Assembly: GCF_039908645.1 (NCBI RefSeq)
Contig: NZ_CP150917.1
Span: 2,677,501-2,741,500 of the forward strand
Source of the DNA: Pseudomonas helvetica
GTDB taxonomy: Bacteria > Pseudomonadota > Gammaproteobacteria > Pseudomonadales > Pseudomonadaceae
Length of the DNA: 64,000 bases
Direction: 5' to 3'
Within the stretch, counting starts at the first letter, position 1; the number at the start of each line of letters is the position of its first letter. Position numbers and translations under genes: made by a program. Under the pieces are notes generated by a model. The model saw nothing but the letters and a program-made list of their open reading frames with translations. It ran no database searches and had not been told where the DNA came from. This document shows, piece by piece, positions 25,705-35,632 of this stretch.

Positions 25705-25817
25705 ATTCAACGCTCACTTAGTATGTGGCTGTCGTGATGAACCCCATGTGCGAGCGCGTCTAAGCGCGCCAATCATTAGGGGGGTGCCTATCATACTTAA
25801 GTGAGCGTTTGTTGAAT
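25705..25817. repeat. Long imperfect inverted repeat between convergent transporter and queC
   Basis: Left arm ATTCAACGCTCACTTAGTATG (25705-25725) pairs with the right arm at 25792-25817 apart from a 4-base and a 1-base bulge. The 66-bp interior holds a second small hairpin around GCGCGTCTAAGCGCGC. It could be a bidirectional terminator, a MITE-like element or a structured RNA. No flanking direct repeat is clear. Confidence 0.6.
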
Positions 25818-25833
25818 GTGTTTTATCGAGTTT

Positions 25834-26532
25834 CTATTTTAATTTCAGTTTGTCTTTTAAGCTGTTCATGATGTCTGTTTTATTCTCCAGATAATCATTC
25901 AGTCCTTTTGCGCGAAGATTGCAAGCGTCGCAGTTGGCGCAGCCACTTCCTTTTATACCGTTGTAGCAGGAGAGTGTATCGTGGCGAATCAAGTCTAATT
26001 GGTTGTGGTAGTCGGCCAAGGCCCACGTTTCCGCCTTGTTCAGCCACATAAGCGGAGTTTCAAGTTGCAATGTATATTCCATGCCTAATTCAATGGCTTT
26101 GTTCAATGCCTTGACAAACTCATTTCGACAGTCAGGATACCCAGAGAAGTCTGTTTCGCAAACCCCTGTGATTACAGTTTTAGCTTGAACTTGATAGGCG
26201 TAAATAGAAGCCAAGGTTAAAAACAGAATATTTCTTCCGGGTACGAAAGTGTTTGGCAGACTTTCTCCGGAGCTATTCATGGTTGGAACCGGGATGTTGT
26301 CGCGTGTCAGGCTGCTGATGGCCAACTCATTTAGCAAGGAGGTGTCCAGTACTTTGTGCACTGTCACGCCAAGCTTTTTTGAAAGGTGTTGTGCGACTTC
26401 AATTTCTGCACGATGGCGCTGACCATAATCAAACGTAATACAGTGTATTTCATCATAGAGAGGCAGTGCATGGATTAAACAGGTTGTTGAATCTTGTCCG
26501 CCACTAAAAACGATAACTGCTTTGTTACTCAT
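25834..26532 (-). CDS. queC: 7-cyano-7-deazaguanine synthase QueC
   Basis: A 232-residue ATP-dependent enzyme that converts 7-carboxy-7-deazaguanine to preQ0. The PP-loop SGGQDST (10-16) and four zinc cysteines C189, C198, C201 and C204 (SCYNG and [11 protein letters not shown]) are intact, as is the VPGRNILFL motif. ATG 26532 follows GGGAG. The same frame stays open for 89 codons upstream but that stretch has no family resemblance. Codon use is less GC-rich than the core genes. It converges on the YhhQ-type transporter. Pseudomonas normally has a core queC elsewhere, so this is probably an extra copy. Confidence 0.92.
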   Translation of the reverse strand: MSNKAVIVFSGGQDSTTCLIHALPLYDEIHCITFDYGQRHRAEIEVAQHLSKKLGVTVHKVLDTSLLNELAISSLTRDNIPVPTMNSSGESLPNTFVPGRNILFLTLASIYAYQVQAKTVITGVCETDFSGYPDCRNEFVKALNKAIELGMEYTLQLETPLMWLNKAETWALADYHNQLDLIRHDTLSCYNGIKGSGCANCDACNLRAKGLNDYLENKTDIMNSLKDKLKLK

Positions 26533-26907
26533 GGTTCTGCTCCCTGCATTAATGTAGTAGGTGTAACGTTTGAAACAAAAGTTCGAGATCCAACCGCCGG
26601 CATAATCCAGATGCTCATACCAAAGGCTTTCATCCCAGGAGACTCCAGGCCCAAGGCCGGGCAGGCAAAACCATACCAGCAATGGCTGGGCGTGACAGCA
26701 GGAAAATCCTGAAGATTTATGAGGTTGCCACCCTGCGGAAAAGCTTCGCTCCCGACGCCTTTGCGGAGTCAATACCTCATGATGCGTCCCGACGCCCACG
26801 GCCGGATCTGGTTCTCCGCCGAGCGCATTTCAGGCCAGCCCCGGTCCGCGACGTAATCGTCGCTCGCTCGACGACTGCTGAATAACTCATAAGCAGTCGC
26901 CCAGCGG
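26533..26907. other. Gap upstream of queC, no recognised gene
   Basis: A 375-bp stretch. The queC frame is open here and a short plus frame begins at 26780 ([18 protein letters not shown]), but neither has a recognised product or ribosome site. No preQ1 riboswitch could be identified by eye. It probably holds the queC promoter and marks the right edge of the accessory island, where GC-rich sequence resumes. Confidence 0.45.
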
Positions 26908-28290
26908 CTATAGGTCCTTGTCGAAGCGGAATGAGGCTCCGTAAGCCGAATCGGGTAAGTGGTTGCTGCCATCCTCCCTCAGCCTGGACCTGAAGGTTCC
27001 ACTTTGCGGCTGGGTTCTGTAGAGGCCGCGCTTCTGCAATTCGGGAATGATCAACTCTACGAAATCTTCAAGTGTGCCGGGGCTGATCAATGGATTGATC
27101 ATGTAGCCGCTGGTACCGGAAATGCGCGCGTGTTCTTCGATCCGGTCGGCTACCTGTTGCGGGGTGCCCACCAGGATCAGGTCGCTGCCGCGGGTGACCT
27201 TGGCAAAACGTTGCTTCACGTCCCCGGCAGTCAACGGTTTACCACTGCCATCAGGGTGCATGACATAGGACGTCAGCCCTTCGGTATGGGTCGACAGTGC
27301 ATCGCTGTCGGCGTAGCGGCTGATGTCGATGCCGGTGTCACCCGCATAACTGACCAGTTGCGCCTGCAGATGGTAGTTGCTTTGCAACGCATCATATTTA
27401 CGCTGGGCTTCAATCTCGGTTTTGGCGGTGACGATACGCAGCACGGTCAGGGACTTTACATCCTCACGCTGGCGGCCGCGTGCCTGAGCCTTGGCCCATA
27501 TGTCTTCCAGGCCCTGGCGGATTTCCTGAGGGTTGGATTTAGCGATGAAAATCAGCTCGGCGTGCTTCGCCGCGAACTCACGGCCGCGACCCGACCAGCC
27601 GGCCTGGATCAGCAGCGGCGTGCGTTGCGGTGACGGCGAGGTCAGGTGCGGACCGGCTACCCGATAATGCTCGCCAGCGTGATTGATCGGCCGTACCCGA
27701 TCACCTCGGGCATACAAATGACGAGCCTTGTCGGCAACCACGGCGTCGTCGGCCCAACTGCCTTCCCAGAGCTTGTACACCACATCGAGGAACTCTTCGG
27801 CGCGCTCATAGCGGTCATCGTGTTTGATCATCTGTTCAAGACCGAAATTACGCGCGGCGCTGGACAGATAAGAGGTCACGATGTTCCAGCCCACGCGGCC
27901 ATTGGTCAGGTGGTCCAGGGTGCTGAAACGCCGGGCATGGGTGAAAGGGTGTTCATAGCTGGTGGTGACCGTGACGCCGAACGCGAGGTTGTCCGTGACC
28001 GCGGCCAAGGCGGGAATGATCATCAGCGGGTCGTTGGCCGGCGCTTCCACAGCCCATTTCATCGCGGCATCGGCATTGCCACCAAAGACGTCGTAGAAAC
28101 CCAGCACGTCGCCGAAGAACAACATATCGAGGTTAGCCTGGTCGGCAATGCGCGCCAGGTTCGACCAGTAGCCCAGGGAGTTGATTGCCAGACGCTCGTC
28201 GACCGGGTGCGTCCAGAGGCTCGGAGCACCGCCGCAGCCCACGCTGGCTTGTTCGTAGAGTGCAAACAGCAGAGGTTTTGCATCGGACAT
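26908..28290 (-). CDS. LLM-class flavin-dependent monooxygenase (NtaA/SnaA/DszA type)
   Basis: A 460-residue luciferase-like monooxygenase of the NtaA/SnaA/DszA branch: FFGDVLGFYDVFGG near residue 55, the barrel motif SYEHPFTHARRFSTLDHLTNGRVGWNIVTSY near 105-135, LLIQAGWSGRGREFAAKHAE, and a C-terminal FVELIIPELQKRG. It uses FMNH2 from a separate reductase to oxidise C-S, C-N or related bonds; the substrate is unknown. Two ATGs are adjacent; 28290 is preferred because CTGGAG is five bases before it. It is divergent from an oxygenase and a metQNI-type importer, which points to use of an organosulfur compound. Confidence 0.85.
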   Translation of the reverse strand: MSDAKPLLFALYEQASVGCGGAPSLWTHPVDERLAINSLGYWSNLARIADQANLDMLFFGDVLGFYDVFGGNADAAMKWAVEAPANDPLMIIPALAAVTDNLAFGVTVTTSYEHPFTHARRFSTLDHLTNGRVGWNIVTSYLSSAARNFGLEQMIKHDDRYERAEEFLDVVYKLWEGSWADDAVVADKARHLYARGDRVRPINHAGEHYRVAGPHLTSPSPQRTPLLIQAGWSGRGREFAAKHAELIFIAKSNPQEIRQGLEDIWAKAQARGRQREDVKSLTVLRIVTAKTEIEAQRKYDALQSNYHLQAQLVSYAGDTGIDISRYADSDALSTHTEGLTSYVMHPDGSGKPLTAGDVKQRFAKVTRGSDLILVGTPQQVADRIEEHARISGTSGYMINPLISPGTLEDFVELIIPELQKRGLYRTQPQSGTFRSRLREDGSNHLPDSAYGASFRFDKDL

Positions 28291-28705
28291 CATCGCTCCA
28301 GAGAAAGTAAAAGTAGTTGAAGGGGCGGATTCACCTTTGGTGCTTGAACCCTTTGTCGAATGTCGCTCAAGGCGCACCTGGATCAGTTCCGGGCCGATGG
28401 AGAACAGCCAAGAGATGACGCCTGCGGTGGTGAGCATTTCGATATAGCGACAAGAAGATCGGCCATGCGAGTGCGCCAGAAGCGTATAGATTGAAACGTA
28501 CTATAAAATCTATGTGTACTTCTTTTGTGGAATAACAAGCTTGTATCGAGCTATATCAAGTGACTGACCTCAAACGCTCAATTTGCTGTCAAGAATCGAA
28601 CCTAAGCTAATGCAAAAAAGATATTTATTGGCGGTTTTTAAGATCGTTTAGCTTCAACAGGACGCCAGGCTGAGCGCGCTCAGTCAATTCACATGGGAGT
28701 GAACC
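28291..28705. other. Divergent promoter region between LLM monooxygenase and oxygenase
   Basis: This 415-bp region holds no convincing gene. The minus frame upstream of the LLM start is open but carries no family sequence. The part 28480-28640 is AT-rich and likely contains both promoters. I see no clear operator palindrome. Confidence 0.45.
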
Positions 28706-29743
28706 ATGCCGCACACACGGGACATCACCACCTTACCGACCCTGGATCTTTCATTGCTCGACGGCAGCCCGGTGCAGCGTCAGGCGTTTCTTGACGATTT
28801 GCGCCACGCCGCACGGGATGTCGGATTCCTCTACCTGACCGGCCACGGCATCGACAGCATCTTGTTGAAGCAGGTGCAGGAGCATGCCCGACAGTTCTTT
28901 GCCCTGCCGGACCACGAGAAGGCGGCAGTTGGCATGATCAACTCACCACATTTTCGCGGTTATAACCGTACGGCTTCGGAGGTCACTCGCGGCAAGCCTG
29001 ACCTGCGCGAGCAGTTCGATCTGGGGGCCGAGAGGGAGGCTTTGCCGCTCGACCTGAACAGCCCGCTCTGGGCGCGCCTGCAAGGCCCCAATCAATGGCC
29101 GGCCTCGCTGCCGACACTCAAGCCCTTGCTGCTGGATTGGCAGCAAGCCATGACCCGCATGTCGTTGCGCTTGCTGCGTGCCTTCGCCCAGGCGCTGTCG
29201 CTGCCGCAGGAGGCTTTCGATCAGTTGTACGGCGACAAGCCCAATGAACACATCAAATTGATGCGTTATCCGGGGCGGGCGCCAGACGAAAGTAATCAAG
29301 GCGTCGGGGCTCACAAGGATTCGGGATTCCTGAGCTTCCTGCTGCAAGATCACCAGGCCGGCCTGCAAGTCGAGATCGAGGAGGGGCGCTGGATCGACGC
29401 GCTGCCTCGGGACAACACCCTGGTGGTGAACATCGGCGAATTACTGGAGCTGGCCACCAACGGTTATCTGCGCGCTACGGTGCATCGGGTGCTGTCGCCA
29501 CCCAAGGGCAGCGAGCGCTTGTCGATTGCGTTTTTCCTTGGGGCGCAACTGGACGCGGTGGTGCCGCTTTACCCCTTGCCCGCGGCGTTACTGCGTGAAG
29601 CGCGAGGCCCGGCCAGTGATCCTGACAATCCCTTGTTTCGTGACGTGGGCTGGAACTACCTCAAAGGCCGCCTGCGCTCCCATCCTGACGTTGCCCAGCG
29701 TTACTACGCCGATGCACTGATCCCCAAGGCCCTGAGTGCCTGA
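28706..29743 (+). CDS. Isopenicillin-N-synthase-like 2-oxoglutarate/Fe(II) oxygenase
   Basis: A 345-residue double-stranded beta-helix oxygenase. The N-terminal DIOX_N part (LRHAARDVGFLYLTGHGID) is followed by the Fe facial triad H203-x-D205 (GAHKDSGF) and H260 (ATVHRV), with 2-oxoglutarate-binding R271 in the RLSI motif. It is placed directly ahead of the ABC importer genes, with only 28 bp to metQ, so they probably form one operon. Substrate not known; oxidation of an imported organosulfur compound is a reasonable guess from the neighbours. Confidence 0.86.
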   Translation: MPHTRDITTLPTLDLSLLDGSPVQRQAFLDDLRHAARDVGFLYLTGHGIDSILLKQVQEHARQFFALPDHEKAAVGMINSPHFRGYNRTASEVTRGKPDLREQFDLGAEREALPLDLNSPLWARLQGPNQWPASLPTLKPLLLDWQQAMTRMSLRLLRAFAQALSLPQEAFDQLYGDKPNEHIKLMRYPGRAPDESNQGVGAHKDSGFLSFLLQDHQAGLQVEIEEGRWIDALPRDNTLVVNIGELLELATNGYLRATVHRVLSPPKGSERLSIAFFLGAQLDAVVPLYPLPAALLREARGPASDPDNPLFRDVGWNYLKGRLRSHPDVAQRYYADALIPKALSA

Positions 29744-29771
29744 CCCCATCATTTGATCAAGGACTATGAGC

Positions 29772-30587
29772 ATGTTCAAACAAACAGGATTGACCCTGGC
29801 AGTGCTGGGTGGGCTGGTTGCTTCTTTCAGTGCCCTGGCCCTGGAGCCGTTGCGGGTGGCAGCGGACCCGGTACCGCATGCGCAAATTCTGGCGTACGTC
29901 CAGAAGATCGATCCCCAGCTGAACCTCAAGGTCATCGAGATCCCCAATGGCGTGAACTCGAATGAGTTGCTGGTGCATGGCGACGTAGATGCCAACTACT
30001 TCCAGCATTTGCCTTACCTGAAGTCTCAGGAACAGGCCCTTGGCAAAAAACTCGAGGTGGCTGCGACGGTGCACATCGAGCCACTGGGGATCTATTCCCA
30101 TCGGCACAAAAGCTTCGCCCAGGTGCCACAAAAAGGCACGGTAGCCGTCCCCAACAACGTCACCAATCTCAGTCGCGCCCTGTACCTGCTTCAGGACAAC
30201 GGCCTGATCAAACTCAAGGCAGGCTTCAACGACCCGGCCACCGATCAGGCGACACCCAAGGACATCGCCGAGAACCCGAAACAGCTGAAGATCCTCGAAA
30301 TCGAGTCGCCGCAGATTCCCCGCGCCCTGGATGACGTGGACCTTGCGGTGATAAATGGCAACTACGCGCTGGAAGCCGGTTTGGTGCCAGCCAAGGACGC
30401 GCTGGGGCTGGAAAAGGCCGAGCACAACCCGTACGCCAATATCCTGGTGACCACGCCCACGTTGCGGGACGACCCGCGGATCAAGCAACTGGCCAAAGAC
30501 CTGACTTCGCCTCAGGTGACCAAGTTCATCACTGACAACTTCTCGGGTTCGGTGATCCCGGTTACGGTGGCGGACAGCAAGCCATGA
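29772..30587 (+). CDS. metQ: MetQ/NlpA-family substrate-binding protein
   Basis: A 271-residue periplasmic binding protein of a methionine-type ABC importer. Family motifs include [12 protein letters not shown] (about residue 75), [17 protein letters not shown] and NYALEAGL. The N-terminus is a plain signal peptide cleaved near SALALE; the usual lipobox Cys of MetQ is missing, so it should be a free periplasmic protein. ATG 29772 sits eight bases after AAGGA; an ATG at 29766 is too close to it. Ends with a 4-base overlap to metN. Confidence 0.88.
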   Translation: MFKQTGLTLAVLGGLVASFSALALEPLRVAADPVPHAQILAYVQKIDPQLNLKVIEIPNGVNSNELLVHGDVDANYFQHLPYLKSQEQALGKKLEVAATVHIEPLGIYSHRHKSFAQVPQKGTVAVPNNVTNLSRALYLLQDNGLIKLKAGFNDPATDQATPKDIAENPKQLKILEIESPQIPRALDDVDLAVINGNYALEAGLVPAKDALGLEKAEHNPYANILVTTPTLRDDPRIKQLAKDLTSPQVTKFITDNFSGSVIPVTVADSKP

Positions 30588-31564
30588 TCATCGTCGAGCA
30601 GTTGAGCAAAACCTACGCGTCAGGGCAGGCTCCTGCACTGGATCAGGTGTCCTTGAGCATTCCCGATGGAGCGATCTACGGGATTCTGGGGCGTAGCGGT
30701 GCGGGTAAATCGACGCTGCTGCGTTGCCTCAATCTGCTCGAACGCCCCAGTTCCGGGCGCATTCTGCTGGATGGCAAGGACCTCACAGCCTTGTCCGACA
30801 TCGAACTGCGCCGGCAACGCCAGCGCATCGGCATGATCTTTCAAGGCTTCAACCTGCTGCACTCACGCAACGTCTTCGACAACATCGCCGTGCCTCTGGA
30901 AATCGCTCGCGTCAGTAAAGAACAGCGTCATTCACGAGTAAGAGAGCTGCTGGATCTGGTGGGCTTGAGCGATAAAGCGCGGGCGTTTCCCTCCCAGCTG
31001 TCCGGTGGGCAGAAGCAGCGGGTGGGAATCGCCCGGGCGTTGGCGGCGCGACCGGCTTATCTACTGTCGGATGAAGCCACCAGCGCCCTGGACCCGGAAA
31101 CCACGGCCTCGATTCTTGAATTGCTGCGCGACATCAATCGTCAACTGGGGCTGACCATCGTGCTGATCACCCATGAGCTGGATGTGGTCAAGTCCATTTG
31201 TGGTCACGCGGCGTTACTGGCCCACGGCCGGTTGGTCGAGGCGGGACCTATCGCACAACTGTTGGCAAACCCGGAATCAAGTCTCGGTCGCTCACTGCTG
31301 CCGGGTTACAGCGCGCCCTTGGGCAACGATACCCTGGCCTTGGAGCTGAGCTTTTTCGACAGTCTTCTGGCCACCCCGGTGCTCAACGAATTAGTGCAGC
31401 AGCAGGGCGTCGAGGTGAACTTGCTGGCCAGTGGCGTCGAGTCCATTGGCGGGCGGCGAGTCGGGCGTTTGCGCGTGGCCTTTAGTCATCCCGGCGATAA
31501 GCTGAAATTGACTCGGGTGCTGGCCTTTCTCACGCAGCGCGGTGTCAGGGTGGAGCGCTCATGA
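30584..31564 (+). CDS. metN: MetN-type ABC transporter ATPase
   Basis: A 326-residue ATPase. Walker A is GRSGAGKST, the signature is LSGGQKQR and Walker B is [16 protein letters not shown]-terminal NIL/ACT-like domain covers about residues 255-326, the part that senses methionine in MetN. The start (ATGATCATCG) overlaps metQ by ATGA and the end overlaps metI in the same way, so the three are tightly coupled. Several metNIQ copies are common in Pseudomonas; substrate here may be an organosulfur compound rather than methionine. Confidence 0.92.
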   Translation: MIIVEQLSKTYASGQAPALDQVSLSIPDGAIYGILGRSGAGKSTLLRCLNLLERPSSGRILLDGKDLTALSDIELRRQRQRIGMIFQGFNLLHSRNVFDNIAVPLEIARVSKEQRHSRVRELLDLVGLSDKARAFPSQLSGGQKQRVGIARALAARPAYLLSDEATSALDPETTASILELLRDINRQLGLTIVLITHELDVVKSICGHAALLAHGRLVEAGPIAQLLANPESSLGRSLLPGYSAPLGNDTLALELSFFDSLLATPVLNELVQQQGVEVNLLASGVESIGGRRVGRLRVAFSHPGDKLKLTRVLAFLTQRGVRVERS

Positions 31565-32232
31565 ACCGTAGCATCGACTGGAACGAGATCCTCCAACTGG
31601 TGCTCAACGCGACGGGCGAAACCCTGTACATGGTCTTGCTGGCGGGACTCTTTACCCTGCTGATCGGCTTGCCTCTGGGCGTGTTGCTGTTCATCAGCCG
31701 CAGCGGTGGTCTGTACCCGATACCCAAGCTCAACAAAGGCCTGGGTGGCCTGGTCAACCTTGGTCGCTCGTTACCCTTCGTGGTGATGCTGATTGCCTTG
31801 ATCCCGCTGACCCGGTTGATAGTCGGCACGACACTGGGCAGCACCGCCGCGGTGGTGCCGATCACCATCGGCGCCTTTCCATTCTTTGCCCGTATCGTCG
31901 AGAACGCCCTGGACGAAGTCGACAAGGGCCGGATCGAAGCCATCCTTGCCATGGGGGGAGATATTCGCCATGTGATCTTCAAGGTGCTGCTGCCCGAAGC
32001 GCTGCCCGCGTTGTTGGCGGGCATCACCTTGACCCTGGTGATGCTGATCGGGTTTTCTTCCATGGCTGGCGTCATTGGTGGCGGTGGTCTGGGGGATCTG
32101 GCGATCCGCTACGGCTATCAACGCTTCAACAACCAGGTGATGGTTGCCACCGTGGTCGTGCTGGTGATCCTGGTCCAAGGCGTGCAGAGCCTCGGCGACC
32201 GCTTGGTGCGCTCTCTGGCACATCGACGTTGA
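31561..32232 (+). CDS. metI: MetI-type ABC transporter permease
   Basis: A 223-residue permease with five TM segments and the EAA loop motif ([26 protein letters not shown]). It overlaps metN by 4 bp. It completes the importer with metQ and metN. The gene converges on the DUF411 gene, 37 bp away, with no strong terminator seen between. Confidence 0.92.
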   Translation: MNRSIDWNEILQLVLNATGETLYMVLLAGLFTLLIGLPLGVLLFISRSGGLYPIPKLNKGLGGLVNLGRSLPFVVMLIALIPLTRLIVGTTLGSTAAVVPITIGAFPFFARIVENALDEVDKGRIEAILAMGGDIRHVIFKVLLPEALPALLAGITLTLVMLIGFSSMAGVIGGGGLGDLAIRYGYQRFNNQVMVATVVVLVILVQGVQSLGDRLVRSLAHRR

Positions 32233-32269
32233 ACTCGACATCCTCAAACCCGATGTGCACCCATTCAGA

Positions 32270-32731
32270 TCAGGTTCCCGGGTATTGCGCAATGATCTGA
32301 TCGGTGCCCGCTTTAGTCAGGCCGACAATCTGATAAGCGTCGTGCTTGCCATCGACTTCCATCCCTGGCGAACCTGCCGGCATTCCGGGTGCAGCGATCC
32401 CGAGCAGGTCATCGCGTTTGCTCATCGCAAGTATTTGCTCTGCGGGTACATGACCCTCAACAAACTTCCCGTTGAACATTGCGGTGTGGCAAGACGAGAG
32501 TCGTGGAGCAACACCAAGGTCCTGTTTAACCGCGCTCATGTTGGTTTCCAGATGATCAATGACGGTGAAACCGTTGGCCTCAAGGTGCTGAATCCACTGC
32601 TTGCAGCACCCGCAGTTTGCGTCTCGATGAACATCGATGGTCAGGGTCTGAGCTGCGTGAGCCGTTGAACCAATGAACAGTGCTGCGAATGTCGCGATGC
32701 ATAATGCTCGCAGGTGGAAGTTACTTTGCAT
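32270..32731 (-). CDS. DUF411 periplasmic metal-binding protein
   Basis: A 153-residue protein with a signal peptide (cleavage after STAHA) and the DUF411 core: DANCGCCKQWIQHLEANGF (residues about 37-55), HTAMFNGKFVEGHVPAEQI and a C-terminal PGMPAGSPGME motif. Families of this kind occur with copper-resistance genes and probably bind copper. It is about 100 bp downstream of copB on the same strand, so it is likely the end of the cop operon. ATG 32731 follows AAGGA. Confidence 0.85.
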   Translation of the reverse strand: MQSNFHLRALCIATFAALFIGSTAHAAQTLTIDVHRDANCGCCKQWIQHLEANGFTVIDHLETNMSAVKQDLGVAPRLSSCHTAMFNGKFVEGHVPAEQILAMSKRDDLLGIAAPGMPAGSPGMEVDGKHDAYQIVGLTKAGTDQIIAQYPGT

Positions 32732-32833
32732 GGCTATTTTCCTTGGCCTCGGCAGCGGTGTGAACCTTCGGCGAAGCAACAGAATTACTGCATGGGCGTG
32801 CGTGATGGTGAGGGTGTTGCTCAGGCAAATGCC

Positions 32834-33769
32834 TCAGAACCACATCCGAATACCGGCTACAAATCGAGCCTCATTGGTCTTTTGTCCTTCGTCTTCGGCC
32901 AGGTCGGCGGTTTTACCGTAGGAGCGATTCCAGGTCACCCCGATATAAGGGGCAAACTCACGGACAATTTCATAGCGCAAACGCAAGCCCACTTCGGTAT
33001 TCGCCAAGCCTGAGCCAATGCCGCGCTGAGGGTCGTTTTTCCCGTAGAGATTCGCCTCGGCGGTCGGCTGCAAGATCAGGCGATTGGTGAGCAGAATGTC
33101 GTAGTCACCCTCGAACCGAGCCGCAGTCTGGCCGTTCTCGCCGATGTAAGCAGTCGCTTCGGTTTCGAAGTTGTAAAGGGCCATCCCCTGAATACCAAGA
33201 GCCCCCCATGTCTGCGGTGATCCGGGTTTGAAGTCCTGGCGTACGCCGGTGACGACATCCCACCATGGACCGATCGAGTGCCCCCAAAGCGCCTGGAGTT
33301 CGGCGCTCTCGGTTACGCCGTTGGTCCGTTCACCTTCCGAACGCAACCACAGGCGATCGACGTCTCCACCAATCCAGCCTTTTGCATCCCAGCTCAGTGC
33401 ACTGCCGTTGTCGGCATCCTGGTATTCGAACTTATCAAGCAGGACGAAGGAGTTGAGTTTCTTGTCGTGGACGCCATGCCCAGCCACCGGTGGAAAGGCG
33501 GCTGCACGATCAGCGTCGGTCAGTACGGGAATGGGGGTACGACTCGTGGTGGTCGCTCCTGAGTCCATACTTTCCATACCGTCCATTTGGCCCAGGTCCA
33601 TGTTCATCTTGCTGTGATCCATGGTTCCCATCGAACCGTGAGCCATCTCTTCAGCGGCGTTGGCCACGGTAAAGAAAGCCGGACTGACGGCGACCGCCAG
33701 TGCAATCAGGGCTGGGCGTAAAAGCTTACTGGTCATGGTCTCAAGCTGCCTTTCTGGATTTTTGCGCAT
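32834..33769 (-). CDS. copB: Copper resistance protein CopB (outer membrane)
   Basis: A 311-residue protein with a signal peptide ending near TVANA. A short Met/His/Asp-rich segment ([17 protein letters not shown]) follows, then a beta-barrel-like domain to a C-terminal Phe ([10 protein letters not shown]), as in outer-membrane CopB. The start at 33769 is supported by GGAG seven bases upstream, giving a basic stretch before the signal. It follows copA by 12 bp on the same strand. In relatives it binds copper in the outer membrane. Confidence 0.9.
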   Translation of the reverse strand: MRKNPERQLETMTSKLLRPALIALAVAVSPAFFTVANAAEEMAHGSMGTMDHSKMNMDLGQMDGMESMDSGATTTSRTPIPVLTDADRAAAFPPVAGHGVHDKKLNSFVLLDKFEYQDADNGSALSWDAKGWIGGDVDRLWLRSEGERTNGVTESAELQALWGHSIGPWWDVVTGVRQDFKPGSPQTWGALGIQGMALYNFETEATAYIGENGQTAARFEGDYDILLTNRLILQPTAEANLYGKNDPQRGIGSGLANTEVGLRLRYEIVREFAPYIGVTWNRSYGKTADLAEDEGQKTNEARFVAGIRMWF

Positions 33770-33781
33770 AACCCGTCTCCT

Positions 33782-35632
33782 TTACTCATCAACCCGTACT
33801 TCACGGAACATGCCCATTTCCATATGGAACAGCAGGTGGCAGTGATAAGCCCAGCGACCCAGGGCATCGGCGGTGACTCGGTAGCTGCGTCTGGTTCCGG
33901 GGGGCATGTCGATCGTGTGTTTGCGCACCATGAATTTGCCGTTCTCATCCTCAAGGTCACTCCACATGCCGTGGAGGTGGATGGGGTGAGTCATCATGGT
34001 GTCGTTTACCAGTGTGATGCGAAGACGCTCGCCATACTTGAGGCGCAACGGTTCGGCATCGGAGAACTTGATGCCGTTGAACGACCACGAGAATTTCTCC
34101 ATGTGACCGGTCAGATGCAGCTCAATGGTGCGATTGGGTTCGCGGCCGTCAGGATCCTGGAAGGTACTTTTCAGGTCGGAATAGGTGAGCACACGACGGC
34201 CGTTGTTGCGTAAGCCAATGCCAGGATCGTTGAGCTTCGGCGTTGGGCTCATGGCTTGCATGTCAACCAAGGGGTTGTTGGTTTCGGAGGCCGGGTGAGT
34301 CTGCATTTCTCCACCCATGCCAGCCATTCCCGACATATCACCATGGTCCATCCCGGCCATTTTGCTGTGATCCATGCCGGCCATGCTGGACATGTCGCCG
34401 TTATCCATACCGGTCATGCCGCCCTGGTCCATACCGGTCATATTGCCGTGGTCCATTGCGGTCATGCCAGACATGTCGCCGCCCATGCTGCTGTGATCCA
34501 TGCCGGCCATACCGCCCATTCCCATGTCATCCATGGTCAAAAGAGGGCGCGGATCGATCGTCGGAACAGGCGCCTTCAACCCTTCGCGTACCGCCAGGGT
34601 TCCGCGTGCATAACCGGTTCGATCCATGGATTGGGCGAAGATGGTGTAAGCCTCCTGGCTGGAAGGCTCCACGATCACGTCATAGGTTTCTGCTACGGCG
34701 ATGCGAAATTCATCGACGCTGACCGGGTTGACGTGTTGGCCGTCGGCAGCCACAACAGTCATTTTCAAACCCGGGATACGGACGTCGAAATAGCTCATGG
34801 CCGAGCCGTTGATGAAGCGCAGGCGCAGCTTCTCACCCGGTTTGAAAATCCCGGTCCAGTTGCCATTGGGGGCCTGGCCATTCATGAGATAGGTGTATGT
34901 GTCCCCACTGACGTCTGCAAGATCGGTGGGGTTCATTTTCATCTCGGCCCACATCTTCCGATCGGCCACCGCCGCGGACCAGCCTTGCTTGCTGACATCG
35001 TCGATGAAGTCGCCAACAGTCCGTTTGCGGTGGTTGTAGTAGTCAGATTGCTTCTTGAGCTTGGCCATGACACGACCAGGATCTTCATCGGTCCAGTCGG
35101 TCAGCATCACCACATAATCGCGGTGGTATTGAAAGGGCTCGGGATCTTTCGAGTCGATCACGATTGGGCCGTAAACGCCTACCTGTTCCTGAAAACCCGA
35201 GTGGCTGTGGTACCAGTACGTACCGTTCTGATGAACCTTGAATGTGTACTCGTACATGCCATCGGGGGCGATGCCATGGAAGCTCAAACCAGGTACACCG
35301 TCCATGTTGGCCGGCAGGATGATCCCGTGCCAATGGATAGAAGTATCCTGGTCCAGGCGGTTTTTCACCCGCAATGTGACCGTTTCTCCTTCGCGCCAGC
35401 GCAGCAGAGGCCCGGGCAACGTGCCGTTGATGGTCATGGCTGTGCGCGGCGAACCGGTGATGTTTACCGGTGTTTCACCAATAAACAGATCAAATTCGTT
35501 GCCGCTCAGTACGCTCGGCAGGCCCGGGCTGGTGACTGCCCATACAGGCGTACGCCACAGGCCAAGGCCGCCAAGAATTCCACCCGCGGCCAGGCCTTTG
35601 ACGAACGTCCGCCTAGAGGTTTTGGAGTGCAT
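33782..35632 (-). CDS. copA: Multicopper oxidase CopA (copper resistance)
   Basis: A 616-residue periplasmic multicopper oxidase. The N-terminal Tat signal has SRRTFVK. Copper motifs: HWHG and WYHSHSG near the N-terminus, HPIHLHGMW and HCHLLFHMEMGMF at the C-terminus. A long Met/Asp/His-rich insert (residues about 365-442) has repeated MDHGDM-type units and should bind many copper ions. ATG 35632 gives the standard Tat leader; an in-frame TTG 15 bases upstream is less likely. First gene of copAB-DUF411, preceded by a CopR-type box. Confidence 0.93.
   Translation of the reverse strand: MHSKTSRRTFVKGLAAGGILGGLGLWRTPVWAVTSPGLPSVLSGNEFDLFIGETPVNITGSPRTAMTINGTLPGPLLRWREGETVTLRVKNRLDQDTSIHWHGIILPANMDGVPGLSFHGIAPDGMYEYTFKVHQNGTYWYHSHSGFQEQVGVYGPIVIDSKDPEPFQYHRDYVVMLTDWTDEDPGRVMAKLKKQSDYYNHRKRTVGDFIDDVSKQGWSAAVADRKMWAEMKMNPTDLADVSGDTYTYLMNGQAPNGNWTGIFKPGEKLRLRFINGSAMSYFDVRIPGLKMTVVAADGQHVNPVSVDEFRIAVAETYDVIVEPSSQEAYTIFAQSMDRTGYARGTLAVREGLKAPVPTIDPRPLLTMDDMGMGGMAGMDHSSMGGDMSGMTAMDHGNMTGMDQGGMTGMDNGDMSSMAGMDHSKMAGMDHGDMSGMAGMGGEMQTHPASETNNPLVDMQAMSPTPKLNDPGIGLRNNGRRVLTYSDLKSTFQDPDGREPNRTIELHLTGHMEKFSWSFNGIKFSDAEPLRLKYGERLRITLVNDTMMTHPIHLHGMWSDLEDENGKFMVRKHTIDMPPGTRRSYRVTADALGRWAYHCHLLFHMEMGMFREVRVDE
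34310..34537 (-). repeat. In-gene tandem repeat encoding Met-rich copper-binding region of CopA
   Basis: A series of 15-30 bp imperfect repeats built on GGCATGGACCAC/GGCGACATG-like units encodes repeated GMDHGDM and GMTAMDH blocks. The number of units differs between homologues, so it is prone to slippage. Confidence 0.75.

Noticed and set aside
25705..25817. CRISPR-like repeat
   Set aside because: Only one inverted pair, no direct repeats with regular spacers anywhere in the window.
26533..26640. preQ1 riboswitch upstream of queC
   Set aside because: Looked for the short C-rich loop and purine-rich tail of preQ1 classes; no convincing match, and the ribosome site is not sequestered by an obvious pseudoknot.
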